64,000 nucleotides of DNA from Falsiroseomonas algicola. Its GTDB lineage: Bacteria; Pseudomonadota; Alphaproteobacteria; Acetobacterales; Acetobacteraceae. The stretch is taken from positions 372,001-436,000 of the forward strand of contig NZ_JAAIKB010000004.1 in NCBI RefSeq assembly GCF_011040385.1, in the 5' to 3' direction. Positions 46,429 to 56,422 of this stretch are shown piece by piece. The position numbers and the translations under genes were made by a program. Position 1 is the stretch's first letter, and each line of letters starts with the position of its first letter. Under the pieces are notes generated by a model that had not been told where the DNA came from, did not search any database, and saw only the letters and a program-made list of their open reading frames with translations.

Positions 46429-46512
46429 GGTCGCGTTCTCCTCTTGCCCGACCACGATGGCCGGTTCGGGGGCAAAAACGCGCGTTGAAGCGGGCGGTTC
46501 CGGCGTTACAAA

Positions 46513-47859
46513 TCAACCACCAGGAGGCAAGCTGGCGATGGCGGCATCAACCGCATCGCCGAAGCGCGCAACGATCGCCTCGATATCCGCCGCCGTCGCG
46601 ATGTAGGGCGGCGAGAGGATGACATGGTCGCCCCGCTTGCCGTCGATCGTGCCGGCCATGGGGTAGCAGGCGAGGCCCCTCTCATAGGCCTCCCGCTTGA
46701 TGCGCTCGTTCAGCTTGAGCGCGGGGTCGAAGACCGCCTTGCTGGCGCGGTCGGCGACGAACTCCGCGCACCAGAACAGCCCGCGGCCGCGGATGTCGCC
46801 GACATGGCGATGGTTGCCGAGCCGCTCCGTCAGCCGCTGTTCTAGCAGCGCGCCCATGGCGCGGACGTTGTCGAGCAGCCCCTCCTCCCGGATCACCTGC
46901 TGCACGGCCAGCGCGGCGGCGCTGGCGATGGGATGCGCCTGGTAGGTGTGGCCATGCATGAAGCCGCCGGAGCCATCCCGCAGCGCCTCGATGATGCGCC
47001 CGCCGATCATGATGCCGCCGATCGGCTGGTAGCCCCCGCCGAGACCCTTGGCGACGACCTGGATGTCAGGGGGCACGCCCTCCTGCTCCCACGCATGCAT
47101 GGTGCCGGTGCGGCCCATGCCTGACATCACCTCGTCCAATATGAGCAGCGCGCCGTGGCGGTCGCAGATGGCACGGACGGCCTGGAAATAGCCGGGCAGC
47201 GCCGCGACGCAGCCGAGCGTGGCGCCCACCACCGGCTCCGCGATGAAGGCGGCGACGGTATCGGGGCCGAGCGTCTGGAACTCCGCCTCCAGCTCCGCCG
47301 CCAGGCGCGCGACATACTGCGCATCGCTCTCATCGTCGCGCCGGTCGCGATAGGCGTAGCAGGGCGAGACGTGGTGGAAGGCGTCCGACAGGATCGGCTG
47401 GTAGATCGCGCGCCGCATCATGTTCCCCCCGGCCGCCAGCGCGCCGAGGGTGTTGCCGTGGTAGCTCTGCCGCCGCGCGATGAACTTTCTTCGGTTCGGC
47501 TGGCCGATCTCGACGAAATACTGGCGCGCCAGCTTCAGCGCGGCCTCGACGCCTTCGGAGCCTGACGAGCACAGGTACAAATGGGTCAGGCCGCCCGGCT
47601 CGCCTTCCAGCACCAGGTCCGCCAGCTGCTCCGCGGGCTCGCAGGAATAGAGGGCGGTGTGCGCGTAGCTCAGGCGGTCCATCTGCGCTCGCATCGCCTC
47701 CAGCACGCGGGGATGACCATGGCCGAGGCACGCGACGGCGGCGCCGCCGGAGCCGTCGATGACGGCGCGGCCGTTGGAATCGTGGATGAACATCCCCTGC
47801 CCCGTCAGGGCCAGCGGCGGATCGACGCGCAGATTGCGCTGGAGGAGGCGGGAACGCAT
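46513..47859 (-). CDS. Class III (omega) PLP-dependent aminotransferase
   Basis: A 448-residue fold-type I aminotransferase: ALTGQGMFIHDSNGRAVIDG, CSSGSEGVEAALKLARQYF, RRQSYHGNTLGALAAGG, the PLP-pocket DEVMSGMGRTGTMHAWEQEG and the Schiff-base lysine in VVAKGLGGGYQPIGG. The family converts amines or beta/omega amino acids with pyruvate or oxoglutarate; the substrate is not readable and neighbours give no pathway. Confidence 0.92.
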   Translation of the reverse strand: MRSRLLQRNLRVDPPLALTGQGMFIHDSNGRAVIDGSGGAAVACLGHGHPRVLEAMRAQMDRLSYAHTALYSCEPAEQLADLVLEGEPGGLTHLYLCSSGSEGVEAALKLARQYFVEIGQPNRRKFIARRQSYHGNTLGALAAGGNMMRRAIYQPILSDAFHHVSPCYAYRDRRDDESDAQYVARLAAELEAEFQTLGPDTVAAFIAEPVVGATLGCVAALPGYFQAVRAICDRHGALLILDEVMSGMGRTGTMHAWEQEGVPPDIQVVAKGLGGGYQPIGGIMIGGRIIEALRDGSGGFMHGHTYQAHPIASAAALAVQQVIREEGLLDNVRAMGALLEQRLTERLGNHRHVGDIRGRGLFWCAEFVADRASKAVFDPALKLNERIKREAYERGLACYPMAGTIDGKRGDHVILSPPYIATAADIEAIVARFGDAVDAAIASLPPGG

Positions 47860-47891
47860 GGCGGCATGTGACGCCGCGCAGCCGCCAGGCG

Positions 47892-48998
47892 TCAAGCCGA
47901 CCGGGCTTGCGACTCCCATACCACGAAGAACGCCGCCTGCGCGGCCTGGGGATCACGGAGGCCCGTCAGGCCCAGGCGGACGGGCCGGCCATTCTCGACA
48001 TCCACGTCCCACAGATGCTCGAGGATCAGACCACCCCCTGGATAGGCACCACGAAGGCTCACGCTGGCGATGGCGCCGATCGGCCAGGCCCAGAAGACGC
48101 CCACAAGCGGTGCGCGGCTGGGGGCCAGGACGCGGCGGTCAGTGATGGCGTAGGCGCCCCGCCGCGCCCGCAGCCACACCATGAAGGGGGTCAGCAGGAG
48201 AAAGGCAGCAAAGACCAGGGCGGAAGGGTCGGCCGTCCCGCCACCGCGGAGTTCCGCCAGCAGCGGCGCGGCCATGAGCAGGCCGAGGAGCGATACGGGC
48301 GCGCTCGACCACAGCAGCGCGCCACCGATCGGCCGGGCTGCCCAGATCACGCGCTCCCCAGGCTGGAGCCTGTCCTGCAGCGGCGCGACGGCCGAGGGAT
48401 CGGGTGACACCGCCGGACCACCTGGCTGCAACGACCGCGGCGCGGCGCGCAGCGCCTCGATCGCGTCGCGCGCGGCGGCGGCGGCCTCGAAAATGCAGGA
48501 TATCTCCGCCAGCGGGTGGGCACCTCGGTCGCCGTCATCCGAGGGAAGGCGACGCAGCAGGCGCAGCGTTGCGAGAGGGCGATCGTCAGAGTGCACGGCA
48601 ATGCTGGCGATGCGGTCCGCCGGCACTGTCGTGACGCCACCCAGCCAGGACCAGCGATGAACCTGGATCACGCGCTGGTCGGTCACGGCCGTCAGGGGCC
48701 AGCGCGCCGCCAGCAACGCGATGGGGAACAGGGACATCAAGCCGATGCCGAACAGCAGGGGCAGCAGCGTGACCAGAAGCTGCGCGAGCGGATCCTGGAC
48801 CGGGACGTCATTGATGGTGACGCCACCATGACGGCCAGTGACGATCCTGGTGACCATGACACAGGTAATGAAGGCGCCAAAGGCGACGATGACCCAGCCG
48901 ATCACGCCGATGCCACCACCACCGGCGGGAGCCCCGTGCCATCGCACCGTCTCGCCGGGCAGCAGCACGCGGCGGAGTTCCTCCGGCAGCGGCGTCAC
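47892..48998 (-). CDS. Four-TM protein with two PH-like modules, paralogue 1
   Basis: A 368-residue membrane protein built from two copies of one module: an entry motif (LLPGETVRWHG; LQPGERVIWAARP), two TM helices, then a PH-like domain starting with a TDR/TDQR strand (LTAVTDQRVIQV; YAITDRRVLAPS). The first module has the segment NDVPVQDP between TM helices, shared with the paralogue at 49372-50502. Function unknown; PH-like membrane proteins of this kind are usually envelope-associated. It overlaps the Rid gene by 4 bp. Confidence 0.7.
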   Translation of the reverse strand: MTPLPEELRRVLLPGETVRWHGAPAGGGGIGVIGWVIVAFGAFITCVMVTRIVTGRHGGVTINDVPVQDPLAQLLVTLLPLLFGIGLMSLFPIALLAARWPLTAVTDQRVIQVHRWSWLGGVTTVPADRIASIAVHSDDRPLATLRLLRRLPSDDGDRGAHPLAEISCIFEAAAAARDAIEALRAAPRSLQPGGPAVSPDPSAVAPLQDRLQPGERVIWAARPIGGALLWSSAPVSLLGLLMAAPLLAELRGGGTADPSALVFAAFLLLTPFMVWLRARRGAYAITDRRVLAPSRAPLVGVFWAWPIGAIASVSLRGAYPGGGLILEHLWDVDVENGRPVRLGLTGLRDPQAAQAAFFVVWESQARSA

Positions 48999-49375
48999 GC
49001 ACCGGCCAGGGCGATGCAGGAGAAGGCGACGCGCGCCTCGGTCGGCACGCCGAAGCGGGCGGTGTGACGCGCGGGCAGGCCGTTCGGGAAGTGCTTCACA
49101 TATTCCGCGTTGAGCGCGGCGTAGTCGGCGGGGTCGGTGATCAGCATTGTCACCTGCACCACGCGGTCGAGGCTGGACCCGGCCTCCGCCAGGATGCGCG
49201 CCACCTCGGCCAGCGCGTTCCGCACCTCCTCCGCCGGCGTCGCGCCGCGATGCACCCCGCGGGCGGGGTCATGCGGCGCGGAATGGCCGGAGACGAAGAC
49301 CAGGCCGCCGGCGCGCGTGGCGCGGCTGAAGGGGCGCGGGCTGCCGGGTTCGGGCTGTTCGATAAAGGAGATCAT
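48995..49375 (-). CDS. Rid-family protein (RidA/YjgF-like)
   Basis: A 126-residue trimer-forming Rid protein: FSRATRAGGLVFVSGHSAP, EVRNALAEVARILAEAGSSL, VQVTMLITDPADYAALN, and ARHTARFGVP with the Arg that in RidA stabilises the enamine/imine. It hydrolyses reactive enamine intermediates, or is an uncharacterised Rid subgroup. It sits between the two paralogous membrane protein genes, overlapping both by 4 bp. Confidence 0.88.
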   Translation of the reverse strand: MISFIEQPEPGSPRPFSRATRAGGLVFVSGHSAPHDPARGVHRGATPAEEVRNALAEVARILAEAGSSLDRVVQVTMLITDPADYAALNAEYVKHFPNGLPARHTARFGVPTEARVAFSCIALAGA

Positions 49376-50502
49376 GCCAGGGCATCCTGGCGCGATCGCG
49401 CGGCCTCGTCACGCCTTGGTCCGTCGAGCGCCACGAACAGCGCGGCCTCGGCCGCCGCGGCATCGGGCAGGGCGCGCAGCACCAGCCTGGCGGGATGGCC
49501 ATCATGATCCGGCCGCCGCCCGTCGCGCAGCGCCAGGCTGCCGCTGCGCCCCTTTGGCGGGCTTCGATGGATGCTCTCGATCGCCGCCAGCGGCCACGCC
49601 ACCTCGCCCGTCCGACGCTTCCGCCGCTGCTGGATGATGACGCGCTCCGTCGTGATAGCGAAGACGAGGCGAGCCGCGTCACGCCAGGCCAGGACGGGCC
49701 CGGCGGCCACGACGGCGGCGAGGATGAGCATGAAGGGATCGAAAACCGACCCCGTGAGGAAGGCGACGACGAAGGGCGCGAGGAACAGCGCCATCACAAG
49801 GGCAGGCACCAGCGCACCCAGCGCATAGCGCGCCCGGTCGGGCTCCGCCGCCCAGACAAGCCGCTCGCCAGGCCGCAGGCTCCAGTGCAGGGACGCAGCC
49901 AGGCCCTCTGGCCGGACGATGGCGGCAGGCCGGTGGCCGATGAGCGCGCGAGGCGCCGCGACCAGCCCATTGATGGCGGCCTGCGCGCCGATGTCGTCGC
50001 GGATCTCGGAGAACTCCACCAGCCATTCAACCGCCCTGTCCCGCTTCTGCCGCGGCTTCGCGCGCAGGATCAGCAGGCGGCCGATGGCATCGGCGCTCGG
50101 CTTGTCCGGCCGCTCCGTGCCCCAGATGCTCCGGGGCGGAAAGCTCTGCACGCTCGGCGGAAGGCCGATGCCAGCCAGCACCAGAACGCGGCGATCGGTG
50201 ACGGCGTAGATGGTGCTGAGCCGCCGCAGTACCCTGTACGGAAAGAACAGGGTCGTCGCCGTCGCGACGGCCATGAACAGCAGCCGCATCGTCCACCGCG
50301 TCGCCGGATCATGGACGGGCACGTCGTTCATCGTCATCGCGGCGGTGCCACCCGACCTGGCGATGAGCAGCAGCAGCAGAAGGCCGAACAGCGACACGAA
50401 AACAGTCCAGCCGATCCCCGCGATCGGATGGGGACGGCCGTGCCACAGGACCTCCTCCCCCGCCAGCAGCGCCTGGCGGAGCGCGGCCGGTGGCTCCGTC
50501 AC
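49372..50502 (-). CDS. Four-TM protein with two PH-like modules, paralogue 2
   Basis: A 376-residue paralogue of the 47892-48998 product, same plan: LLAGEEVLWHGRP, TM pair with NDVPVHDP, YAVTDRRVLVLAG; then LRPGERLVWAAEP, TM pair, FAITTERVIIQQ. It starts with GTG at 50502, overlapping the nupC stop (GTGA); no in-frame ATG gives the first motif. The last ~60 residues become Arg/Asp/Ala rich. Function unknown. Confidence 0.7.
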   Translation of the reverse strand: MTEPPAALRQALLAGEEVLWHGRPHPIAGIGWTVFVSLFGLLLLLLIARSGGTAAMTMNDVPVHDPATRWTMRLLFMAVATATTLFFPYRVLRRLSTIYAVTDRRVLVLAGIGLPPSVQSFPPRSIWGTERPDKPSADAIGRLLILRAKPRQKRDRAVEWLVEFSEIRDDIGAQAAINGLVAAPRALIGHRPAAIVRPEGLAASLHWSLRPGERLVWAAEPDRARYALGALVPALVMALFLAPFVVAFLTGSVFDPFMLILAAVVAAGPVLAWRDAARLVFAITTERVIIQQRRKRRTGEVAWPLAAIESIHRSPPKGRSGSLALRDGRRPDHDGHPARLVLRALPDAAAAEAALFVALDGPRRDEAARSRQDALA

Positions 50503-51749
50503 GGCGCCACCAGCATCCCCACCACGGCCCCCGTCATGCAACAGGCGATGAAGGCCGCGACCAGCGATGGCAGCCCCAGCCGCACGATATCCGCCCGGCG
50601 TTCCGGCACCATCGCCGTCATGCCCCCCAGCATGATGCCGACGGAGCCGAAGCTGGTGAAGCCGCACAGCGCATAGGTCAGGATCAGGCGCGACCGCGCA
50701 TCCAGCCCCTGCCCGCCACTCGTCGCGAGCTGGAGATAGGAGACGAATTCGTTCACGACGACCTTGATGCCGAGCGACTGCGCGACGGTCGGGACGTGGT
50801 CCAGCGGCACGCCCATGGCGAAGGCGACGGGCCAGAACAGCCAGCCGGCGATCACCTGCAGGGTCAGGCCCGTGATGGGCTCCACCACCATGTTCACCAG
50901 CGCCACCAGCGCCACGAAGACGATCAGCATGGCCATGATGCCGAACAGCAATTGCAGCCCGTCCATCGTGCCGCGGACCACCGCCTCCATCGCGCTGTCA
51001 TAGAGGCGGGGCGCGTCGGCGGCCTCGGCCTCGTCCGGCACCTCCCCCGGCCTTGGCGGGATCATCAGCAGGGCGGCCACGATGGATGCCGGCGCGGCCA
51101 CCAGGGACGCCACCAGCAACTGCCCCGCCGCATCCGGCACCACGGGCGCGATCATCAGCGCATAGACCACCAGCATGTTGCCGCTGATGGTGGCGAGCCC
51201 CGCCGTCATCACCACGAACATCTCGCTGGTCGTCAGCCGTGCCAGCCAGGGGCGGATCAGCAGCGGCGCCTCCACCATGCCGACGAAGACATTGGCGGCG
51301 ACGGAAAAGCCGGTGGCGCCACCGATGCCGAGGGTGCGCGTCAGCACCCGCGCCATCCCCGCCACCACCACCGGCAGGATGCGCCAGTGGTAGAAGAGGG
51401 CGGAGAGCGCGCCGACCACCAGCACCAGCGGCAGGCCCTGGAAGAACAGGATGAAGCCGGCGCCGGGGAAGGGTTCTGCGAAGGGCAGCGGCCCGCCGCC
51501 GAGATAGCCGAAGACGAGCGAGGTGCCCTGCCGTGTCGCGGCCGCCAGCGCATCGACGACGCGGCCGAGCAGCGCGAAGGCCTCGCGCAGCGGCGGGATG
51601 TGCAGCAGCGCCGCCGCCAGCACGATCTGCAGCGCGAGGCCCGCCAGGATCACCCGCCACGGCACGCCGCGCCGGCACCCGCCCAGCACCCAGGCGAGCA
51701 GCGCGAGCGCCAGCAGCCCGACGCCTGATTGGATCTGCAAGGCACTCAT
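50499..51749 (-). CDS. Concentrative nucleoside transporter (NupC/CNT family)
   Basis: A 416-residue polytopic protein: ALLAWVLGGCRRGVPWR at the N terminus, GASLVFGYLGG-type segment (TSLVFGYLGGG), IGGATGFSVAANVFVGMVEAP, AGLATISGNMLVVYA, and the C-terminal YALCGFTSFGSVGIMLGGM, all typical CNT motifs. It imports nucleosides with sodium or protons. Coupled to rmuC upstream (ATGA) and paralogue 2 downstream. Confidence 0.92.
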   Translation of the reverse strand: MSALQIQSGVGLLALALLAWVLGGCRRGVPWRVILAGLALQIVLAAALLHIPPLREAFALLGRVVDALAAATRQGTSLVFGYLGGGPLPFAEPFPGAGFILFFQGLPLVLVVGALSALFYHWRILPVVVAGMARVLTRTLGIGGATGFSVAANVFVGMVEAPLLIRPWLARLTTSEMFVVMTAGLATISGNMLVVYALMIAPVVPDAAGQLLVASLVAAPASIVAALLMIPPRPGEVPDEAEAADAPRLYDSAMEAVVRGTMDGLQLLFGIMAMLIVFVALVALVNMVVEPITGLTLQVIAGWLFWPVAFAMGVPLDHVPTVAQSLGIKVVVNEFVSYLQLATSGGQGLDARSRLILTYALCGFTSFGSVGIMLGGMTAMVPERRADIVRLGLPSLVAAFIACCMTGAVVGMLVAP

Positions 51750-52774
51750 TCCGCGGCCTTTCGGGGAATCTCGTCGGGGATGTCGAGGGCGCGGATCGCG
51801 TCGCCGCGGCGGGCGATCTTCTCCGCCGTCACCTCGATATCGCGCATGTCCTGCGCCATGGCGGCGTAGTGGCCGCGCAGCGCGCCGACGCGGCGTTCAA
51901 GGCGCGAAGTCTCCTCCGCCAGTGCCTCCACCTGCTGGCGGATGCGCCGCGCCTCGTCCTGCAGCCGCGCGTCGCGCAGCAGGCCGCGCATGGTGTTGAG
52001 CACGGCCCAGAAGGAGGAGGGACCCACGATGTGCACGCCGCGCCGCGCGGCGTCCGCGAAGAGGTCGCCGTGGTTCGCGAGAAGCGCCGCGTGGATCGCT
52101 TCGGACGGCAGGAACATCAGCGCGCCCTCCGCCGTCTCCCCGGGGATCAGGTATTTGCGCGCGATATCGTCCACGTGCCGGCGGATGTCGGCGGCGAAGC
52201 GCCGGGCAGCGAGGTTGCGCGCCGCGGCGTCCGGCGCCTCCTGCATCGCGGCCCAGGCTTCCAGCGGGAACTTGCTGTCCACCGCGATCGGGCCCGGCGG
52301 GAAGGGCAGGCGGATCAGGCAGTCGCAGCGCGTGCCGTTGGACAGGGTGTGCTGCCAGGCGAAGCCCGAGGGCGGCAGCCGGTCCTGCACCAGTTCCCGC
52401 AGCTGCACCTCGCCCAGTGCCCCGCGCGCCTGCTTGTTGCCGAGCACGGCGGCGAGCGAGGTGACCTGCCCGCCCAGCGCCTCGATGTTCTGCCGCGCAC
52501 TGTCGATGACGGAGAGCCGCTGCTGGATGGCACTCGCGGTCGCCTGGGTGCGTTCGGCGGCGACGTCGAGCCGCTGGCCGAGCGCCCTCTCCTGCTCCCG
52601 CAGCCTTTCATCGGTGCGGGCGGCCAGGCGTTCCTGCGCGGCGGTGATGGCATCGAGGGTCGCGGCAATGCGGTCCATGCGCTCCGCCGCGCGGCCGCGC
52701 AGCGCCAGCATCAGCAGCAGCGCCGCGAGCGCGGCGACGCCGGCGATCAGCGCGATGGGCAGCCAGTCCGGCAC
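51746..52774 (-). CDS. rmuC: DNA recombination protein RmuC
   Basis: A 342-residue protein: N-terminal TM (LIAGVAALAALLLMLAL), coiled coil (about 30-125), then the nuclease-like core GALGEVQLRELVQDRL, CDCLIRLPFPPGPIAVDSKFP and MFLPSEAIHAALL, as in RmuC. It limits DNA inversions in E. coli and is linked to phage defence in some systems. First gene of an overlapping operon. Confidence 0.93.
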   Translation of the reverse strand: MPDWLPIALIAGVAALAALLLMLALRGRAAERMDRIAATLDAITAAQERLAARTDERLREQERALGQRLDVAAERTQATASAIQQRLSVIDSARQNIEALGGQVTSLAAVLGNKQARGALGEVQLRELVQDRLPPSGFAWQHTLSNGTRCDCLIRLPFPPGPIAVDSKFPLEAWAAMQEAPDAAARNLAARRFAADIRRHVDDIARKYLIPGETAEGALMFLPSEAIHAALLANHGDLFADAARRGVHIVGPSSFWAVLNTMRGLLRDARLQDEARRIRQQVEALAEETSRLERRVGALRGHYAAMAQDMRDIEVTAEKIARRGDAIRALDIPDEIPRKAAE

Positions 52775-52814
52775 GGGATCCCCTCGATTCGGGCGTGCCA
52801 GTCTCGCATGCCGG

Positions 52815-53423
52815 TCACGCCGGCAGGAATCGTCCTTCGCGGTCCATCAGCACCAGCCGGCCGGTGGCGACGCCGAAATGCGCGCCGTGCAGCGCCAAGC
52901 GCCCGCCTGCCACCGCCTCCGCCACCCAGGGGAAGGTCATGAGGTTGGCGATGGAGATGCGCACGGCCTCATGCTCGCAGGCCTCCTGCGCAGCCTCCGG
53001 CGTGTCGCAGGACAGGCCCGCGAGGCGCGCCCGGGCGGCGATGTTGATCCAGCCCGCGATGAAGTCCCCGGCTTCCGGCGGCACGCCTTCCCGCAGCGCG
53101 CGGATGCCGCCGCAAAGCGCATGGCCCATCACCACCAGGTCCCGCACCTGCAGCACGCGCACCGCGAATTCCACCGCGGCACTGGTGCCGTGGAAGGCGG
53201 CGTCCGGCATGTAGGGCGGCACGAGGTTGGCCACGTTGCGGACGATGAACAACTCCCCGGGCCCGGCCGAGAAGATCATCTGCGGGTCCACGCGGCTGTC
53301 GGAGCAGGCGATGATCATGGTGCGCGGGCGCTGGCCCTGCGCGGCCAACTCCTCGAACCGCGCGCGCTGCTGGGGCCAGGTATCCTCCCGGAACCGGTGG
53401 TAGCCATCGAGGAGGCGCTGCAT
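52815..53423 (-). CDS. Beta-class carbonic anhydrase
   Basis: Interconverts CO2 and bicarbonate with zinc. The 202-residue protein has zinc ligands in ACSDSRVDP (Cys, with the Asp-Arg dyad) and [12 protein letters not shown] (His, Cys). [13 protein letters not shown] lies between them. ATG 53423 yields the normal length. Separate transcription from purH is likely (63-bp gap). Confidence 0.94.
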   Translation of the reverse strand: MQRLLDGYHRFREDTWPQQRARFEELAAQGQRPRTMIIACSDSRVDPQMIFSAGPGELFIVRNVANLVPPYMPDAAFHGTSAAVEFAVRVLQVRDLVVMGHALCGGIRALREGVPPEAGDFIAGWINIAARARLAGLSCDTPEAAQEACEHEAVRISIANLMTFPWVAEAVAGGRLALHGAHFGVATGRLVLMDREGRFLPA

Positions 53424-53486
53424 CCCGCAATCCCTGCTGCTGATCCCCCCGGTTGGGAATCCCCGTCGCATGACGGGGACGGGTGA

Positions 53487-55061
53487 TCAATGCCGGAAGT
53501 GGCGCATCCCCGTGAACACCATCGCGAGCCCGGCCTTGTCGGCGGCCGCGATCACCTCGGCATCCCGCATGGACCCGCCGGGCTGGATGACGGCGGTCGC
53601 CCCTGCCGCCGCCGCCGTCTCCAGCCCATCCGCGAAGGGGAAGAAGGCGTCGGAGGCGACGACGGAGCCCTGCGCCAGCGGCGCATCGAGCCCCGCCGCC
53701 TTGGCCGCCGCTTCCGACTTCCACGCCGCAATGCGGGAGCTCTCCACGCGGTTCATCTGCCCCGCGCCGATGCCGACCGTCGCCAGGTCCTTGGCATAGA
53801 CGATGGCGTTCGACTTCACATGCTTGCAGACGCGGAAGGCGAAGAGCAGATCGCGCAGCTCCTGCGCGCTCGGCGCGCGCTGCGTGACGACGCGCAGCCC
53901 CGCCTCCGTCACGCGGCCATTGTCGCGGGACTGCGCGAGGAAGCCGCCGGCCACGGACTTGATGAGCCGCCCGGGCGCGGCCGGATCGGGCATCGCGCCC
54001 GTCAGCAGCAGGCGAAGGTTCTTCTTGCGGGCGAAGACGGCCTTCGCGGCGTCATCGGCATCCGGCGCCACGACGACTTCCGTGAAGATGGCGGCGATCT
54101 TCTCGGCGGCCGCGGCGTCCAGCGCGCGGTTGGCGGCGACGATGCCGCCGAAGGCGGAGACGGGGTCGCAGAGCAGCGCGCGGTCCCAGGCCTCCGCCAG
54201 CGTCGCCGCCGTGGCCACGCCGCAGGGATTGGCGTGCTTGACGATGACGATGCTGGGCTCGTCGAATTCGGCGACGCATTCGAAGGCGGCGTCGGTGTCG
54301 TTCAGGTTGTTGTAGGACAGCTCCTTGCCCTGCACCTGCTTCGCCGTCGCCAAGCCCGGGCGATCCGTGCCATCGGTGTAGAAGGCCGCCTGCTGGTGCG
54401 GATTCTCGCCATAGCGGAGCCCTTGGCGTAGGACGCCGGCGACCGCCAGGCGCTGCGGGAAGACCTCCCTGTTCTCGCCCGCGAACCAGGTGCTGATCGC
54501 CGTGTCATAGGCGGCCGTGCGGGCATAGGCGGCCTGGGCGAGGCGCCGGCGCAGCGCCAGCGTCGTGCCGCCCTCCTCCAATTCCACCCGCACCTCCGCG
54601 AGCTGGTCAGGTTCGGTGATCACCACCACGGACGCGAAGTTTTTCGCGGCGCTGCGGATCATCGCGGGGCCGCCGATGTCGATGTTCTCGATGCAATCCT
54701 CGAACGCGGCGCCCTTCGCGACTGTCGCCTCGAAGGGGTAGAGGTTCACCGCCACCAGGTCGATGGGGGCGATGCCGTGCTGTTCCATCTGCGCGAGGTG
54801 ATCCGCCAAGTCCCGCCGGCCGAGCAGCCCGCCATGCACCTGCGGCACCAGCGTCTTCACGCGCCCGTCCAGGATCTCCGGGAAGCCGGTGTGCTCCGAC
54901 ACGTCCTTCACCGGGATGCCCGCCGCGCGGATGGCGCTGGCGGTGCCGCCGGTGGAGAGGATCTCGGCGCCCTGGGCGACGAGGAAGCGGGCGAACTCCA
55001 CGATGCCCGTCTTGTCGGAGACGGAGAGGAGCGCGCGGCGGACGGGGAGGGTCTGGCTCAT
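53487..55061 (-). CDS. purH: Bifunctional AICAR transformylase/IMP cyclohydrolase
   Basis: Last two steps of IMP synthesis. The 524-residue protein has the cyclohydrolase domain first ([49 protein letters not shown]) and the transformylase domain after ([40 protein letters not shown]). Both active sites look intact. ATG 55061 chosen; an ATG four codons upstream is possible. Confidence 0.97.
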   Translation of the reverse strand: MSQTLPVRRALLSVSDKTGIVEFARFLVAQGAEILSTGGTASAIRAAGIPVKDVSEHTGFPEILDGRVKTLVPQVHGGLLGRRDLADHLAQMEQHGIAPIDLVAVNLYPFEATVAKGAAFEDCIENIDIGGPAMIRSAAKNFASVVVITEPDQLAEVRVELEEGGTTLALRRRLAQAAYARTAAYDTAISTWFAGENREVFPQRLAVAGVLRQGLRYGENPHQQAAFYTDGTDRPGLATAKQVQGKELSYNNLNDTDAAFECVAEFDEPSIVIVKHANPCGVATAATLAEAWDRALLCDPVSAFGGIVAANRALDAAAAEKIAAIFTEVVVAPDADDAAKAVFARKKNLRLLLTGAMPDPAAPGRLIKSVAGGFLAQSRDNGRVTEAGLRVVTQRAPSAQELRDLLFAFRVCKHVKSNAIVYAKDLATVGIGAGQMNRVESSRIAAWKSEAAAKAAGLDAPLAQGSVVASDAFFPFADGLETAAAAGATAVIQPGGSMRDAEVIAAADKAGLAMVFTGMRHFRH

Positions 55062-55093
55062 GCGGCGCGGCATAGACCCCTCCCCCCGCGCCA

Positions 55094-56209
55094 TCAACCG
55101 CGTTGCGTGCCTTCCAGCAATGCAATGGTGCGGGACACGACCTTGGCCTCGTCGAAGAGGTCGAGCGCGCGGGCCCGCCCGGCTTCGCCCATCGAGGCGC
55201 GCAGCGCGGGATCGGCGGCGAGGCGCGCCAGCGCCTCGGCCAGCGGCGCCACCGTCGCGGGCGGCACCAGCAGGCCGGTCTGCCCCTCCACCACCTGTTC
55301 CCGCGGGCCGCGGATGTCGGTCGCGACGACAGGCAGGCCGGTCAGCATCGCCTCGATGATGGACATGGGCAGGCCCTCGAAGTGGGAGGGCAGGCAGAAG
55401 ACATCGGCGGCCGCCATCAGCGCCGGGATGTCGTGGCGGTAGCCGAGGCGCCTCAGCCGCGGGCCCAGGACGTCCGCCGCGCGGGCGAAATGCGGCTCGA
55501 GGTCCTCCCCGTGGTCGGAGGGCAGGCGTTCGCCGACGATCCAGAGCGTGCAGCCCGGCGGCGCCGCTTCCAGCAATTCGGGGATGCCCTTGTGGCGGAC
55601 GAGGCGGGAGACGGCGATGACGACGCAGTCCTCGGGCCCCGCGCCGAGTTCGGCCCGCAGCCGCGCGCGCGCTTCGGCGTCCGGGTGGAAGCGGGCGGGA
55701 TCGCGCCCGTTCAGCACGGCGGTGGCGCGTGGATGGATGCCGAGCCGCCGCGCATCCTCCGCCTCCTCCGCGCTCACGGTGAGGAAGGTGTCGGTGATGC
55801 GGCCGGCGGCGCGTTCCAGGTTGAGCGCGAGGGCACCGCGCCACCACGGCCCCGGCTGGTTGAAGAGGAAGCCGTGGCAGGTATAGGCGATGCGGGGCAC
55901 GCCGGTGATGCGCGCCGCCGTACGGGCCAGCAGGCCGCTGATCGGCATATGGGCATGCACCAGGTCCGGCTTCTCCGCCCGCATCAGCGCGACCAGCGCG
56001 GAGAGTGCGCGCGCCTGCGCCACCGGGTTCAGGCTGCGGGCCATGGGGACGGGCGCGATGCGGAAACCCTCGGCGCGGGGCAGGTCAAGCAGCGGACCCT
56101 CGGCGCAGACGCCGACCACCTCGTGCCCCCGCTCCCGCAGGCCGCGCATCAGCGGCAGCAGGAAGTGCCGCAGCGAGAAATCGACGTTGGTGACTTCAAG
56201 GATTTTCAT
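55094..56209 (-). CDS. GT4 family glycosyltransferase
   Basis: A 371-residue GT-B enzyme: [37 protein letters not shown], nucleotide-sugar domain [19 protein letters not shown] and the EX7E-type motif [14 protein letters not shown]. It would transfer a sugar from a nucleotide donor in polysaccharide or glycolipid synthesis; the acceptor is unknown. Its heparinase-like neighbour upstream on the same strand supports a role in envelope or capsular polymers. Confidence 0.9.
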   Translation of the reverse strand: MKILEVTNVDFSLRHFLLPLMRGLRERGHEVVGVCAEGPLLDLPRAEGFRIAPVPMARSLNPVAQARALSALVALMRAEKPDLVHAHMPISGLLARTAARITGVPRIAYTCHGFLFNQPGPWWRGALALNLERAAGRITDTFLTVSAEEAEDARRLGIHPRATAVLNGRDPARFHPDAEARARLRAELGAGPEDCVVIAVSRLVRHKGIPELLEAAPPGCTLWIVGERLPSDHGEDLEPHFARAADVLGPRLRRLGYRHDIPALMAAADVFCLPSHFEGLPMSIIEAMLTGLPVVATDIRGPREQVVEGQTGLLVPPATVAPLAEALARLAADPALRASMGEAGRARALDLFDEAKVVSRTIALLEGTQRG

Positions 56210-56231
56210 CGGCCAACAGCCTGTGGCACGG

Positions 56232-56401
56232 CTCCCTCCCCCGCGCTTGCGGGGGTAGGGGTCGGTGGAACCCCGGCAAGACCCTAAAGGCCCTGGTGAC
56301 CGAGGGATTGCGTAGCTCGGCAGGATTGGCGCTACCCCCACCCCGACCAGCCCTTGGCGTTGCGGCAGTGCCGCAACCCCCCGCAAGCGCGGGGGAGGGA
56401 G
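56232..56401. repeat. 170-bp element with perfect 24-bp inverted arms
   Basis: Left arm 56232-56255 (CTCCCTCCCCCGCGCTTGCG...) and right arm 56378-56401 are exact reverse complements. Inside is a further hairpin GTTGCGGCA-G-TGCCGCAAC (56359-56377). It has no coding capacity and occupies most of the gap between the GT4 and heparinase-like genes. Such CCCCGC-x-GCGGGG elements are frequent intergenic repeats in alphaproteobacteria. Confidence 0.8.
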
Positions 56402-56422
56402 AAGCGGGCGCCCCGCATGTCC

